Shown here piece by piece: positions 41,011 to 41,126 of a stretch of 41,126 nt of DNA. The stretch is taken from contig JAAXOC010000111.1 of NCBI GenBank assembly GCA_014237145.1, forward strand, positions 1 through 41,126, in the 5' to 3' direction. A program made the position numbers and the translations under genes. Each line of letters begins with the position of its first letter. Position 1 is the first letter of the stretch. The DNA comes from ANME-2 cluster archaeon (GTDB taxonomy: Archaea > Halobacteriota > Methanosarcinia > Methanosarcinales > Methanocomedenaceae). The notes under the pieces were generated by a model. That model worked only from the letters and a program-made list of their open reading frames with translations. It did no database searches and was not told where the DNA came from.

Positions 41011-41126
41011 TAAGTCAATGTTTTTTTTCTTTAAGTTAAGTGCGATTCCATTTGCGGCGGTAATACCTTACTTTGAAAGATCCTAAAAAATAAGCCCTTC
41101 AGCTAGCGTTTTCTGTTGCCACCACA

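Overview
The window looks like chromosome from a euryarchaeon of the Methanosarcinales, either a methanogen or an ANME-2/Methanoperedens-like relative. The evidence is a methanogenesis marker protein 12 homologue, an archaeal-type glutamyl-tRNA synthetase with a variant HIGH motif (TLGS), an archaeal aspartate carbamoyltransferase pair (pyrB-pyrI), an archaeal class III-signal pilin, TATA-type promoters and an initiator tRNA-Met with an A1-U72 pair. Species cannot be fixed from the sequence alone.

Layout. (1) 1-4500 is accessory DNA: a decayed dinD-hsdS remnant of a type I restriction locus, a strong hairpin, an unrecognised divergent three-gene locus (958-2507), a 35-residue membrane micro-ORF, and an AAA ATPase/DUF4143 gene whose 5' end is built from a 33-bp tandem palindromic repeat. 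(2) 4619-9115 is a complete branched-chain amino-acid-type ABC importer: livHMGF in one tightly packed operon, with the lipoprotein binding protein livK convergent. Two tandem 143-bp hairpin repeats lie upstream of livK. (3) 9618-13501 is housekeeping: a DUF22-like protein, hisF, purM and a DUF1015 protein. (4) 13560-18580 is a second accessory stretch: two acylphosphatase-domain proteins with coiled-coil-like tails (one frameshifted inside an 11-codon repeat), a PIN-toxin remnant, a small regulator-like gene plus pilin behind a structured leader, a membrane-anchored secreted glycosidase-like protein with a decayed duplicate of its 3' end, and paired micro-ORFs. (5) 18843-27492 is mostly minus-strand core: DUF531, GNAT, SPFH/stomatin plus NfeD, DUF389, a tRNA-methyltransferase-like protein, gltX and a CNNM/CorC-type protein. 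(6) 27569-38821 is core metabolism: initiator tRNA, marker protein 12, pyrB-pyrI-dsrE, a CBS regulator, DUF504, Trm112-like, DUF7524-like, pyrG, aroA, rnc, a zinc-ribbon protein and a PLP aminotransferase. (7) 38898-41126 is accessory again: a second AAA/DUF4143 ATPase, also preceded by two palindromes about 32 bp apart, and an unknown gene interrupted by a 141-bp MITE with perfect 16-bp terminal repeats and a 5-bp target duplication.

Functionally, nucleotide synthesis (pyrB, pyrI, pyrG, purM), histidine and aromatic synthesis (hisF, aroA), amino-acid import, RNA handling (gltX, rnc, Trm112-like, methyltransferase, DUF504) and envelope functions (pilin, SPFH/NfeD, glycosidase-like) sit between islands of decayed mobile and defence DNA. 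The strongest new-looking signals are the dissectable MITE insertion, the shared twin-palindrome architecture in front of both DUF4143 ATPases, the frameshifted 33-bp coding repeat, and the unrecognised divergent locus at 958-2507.
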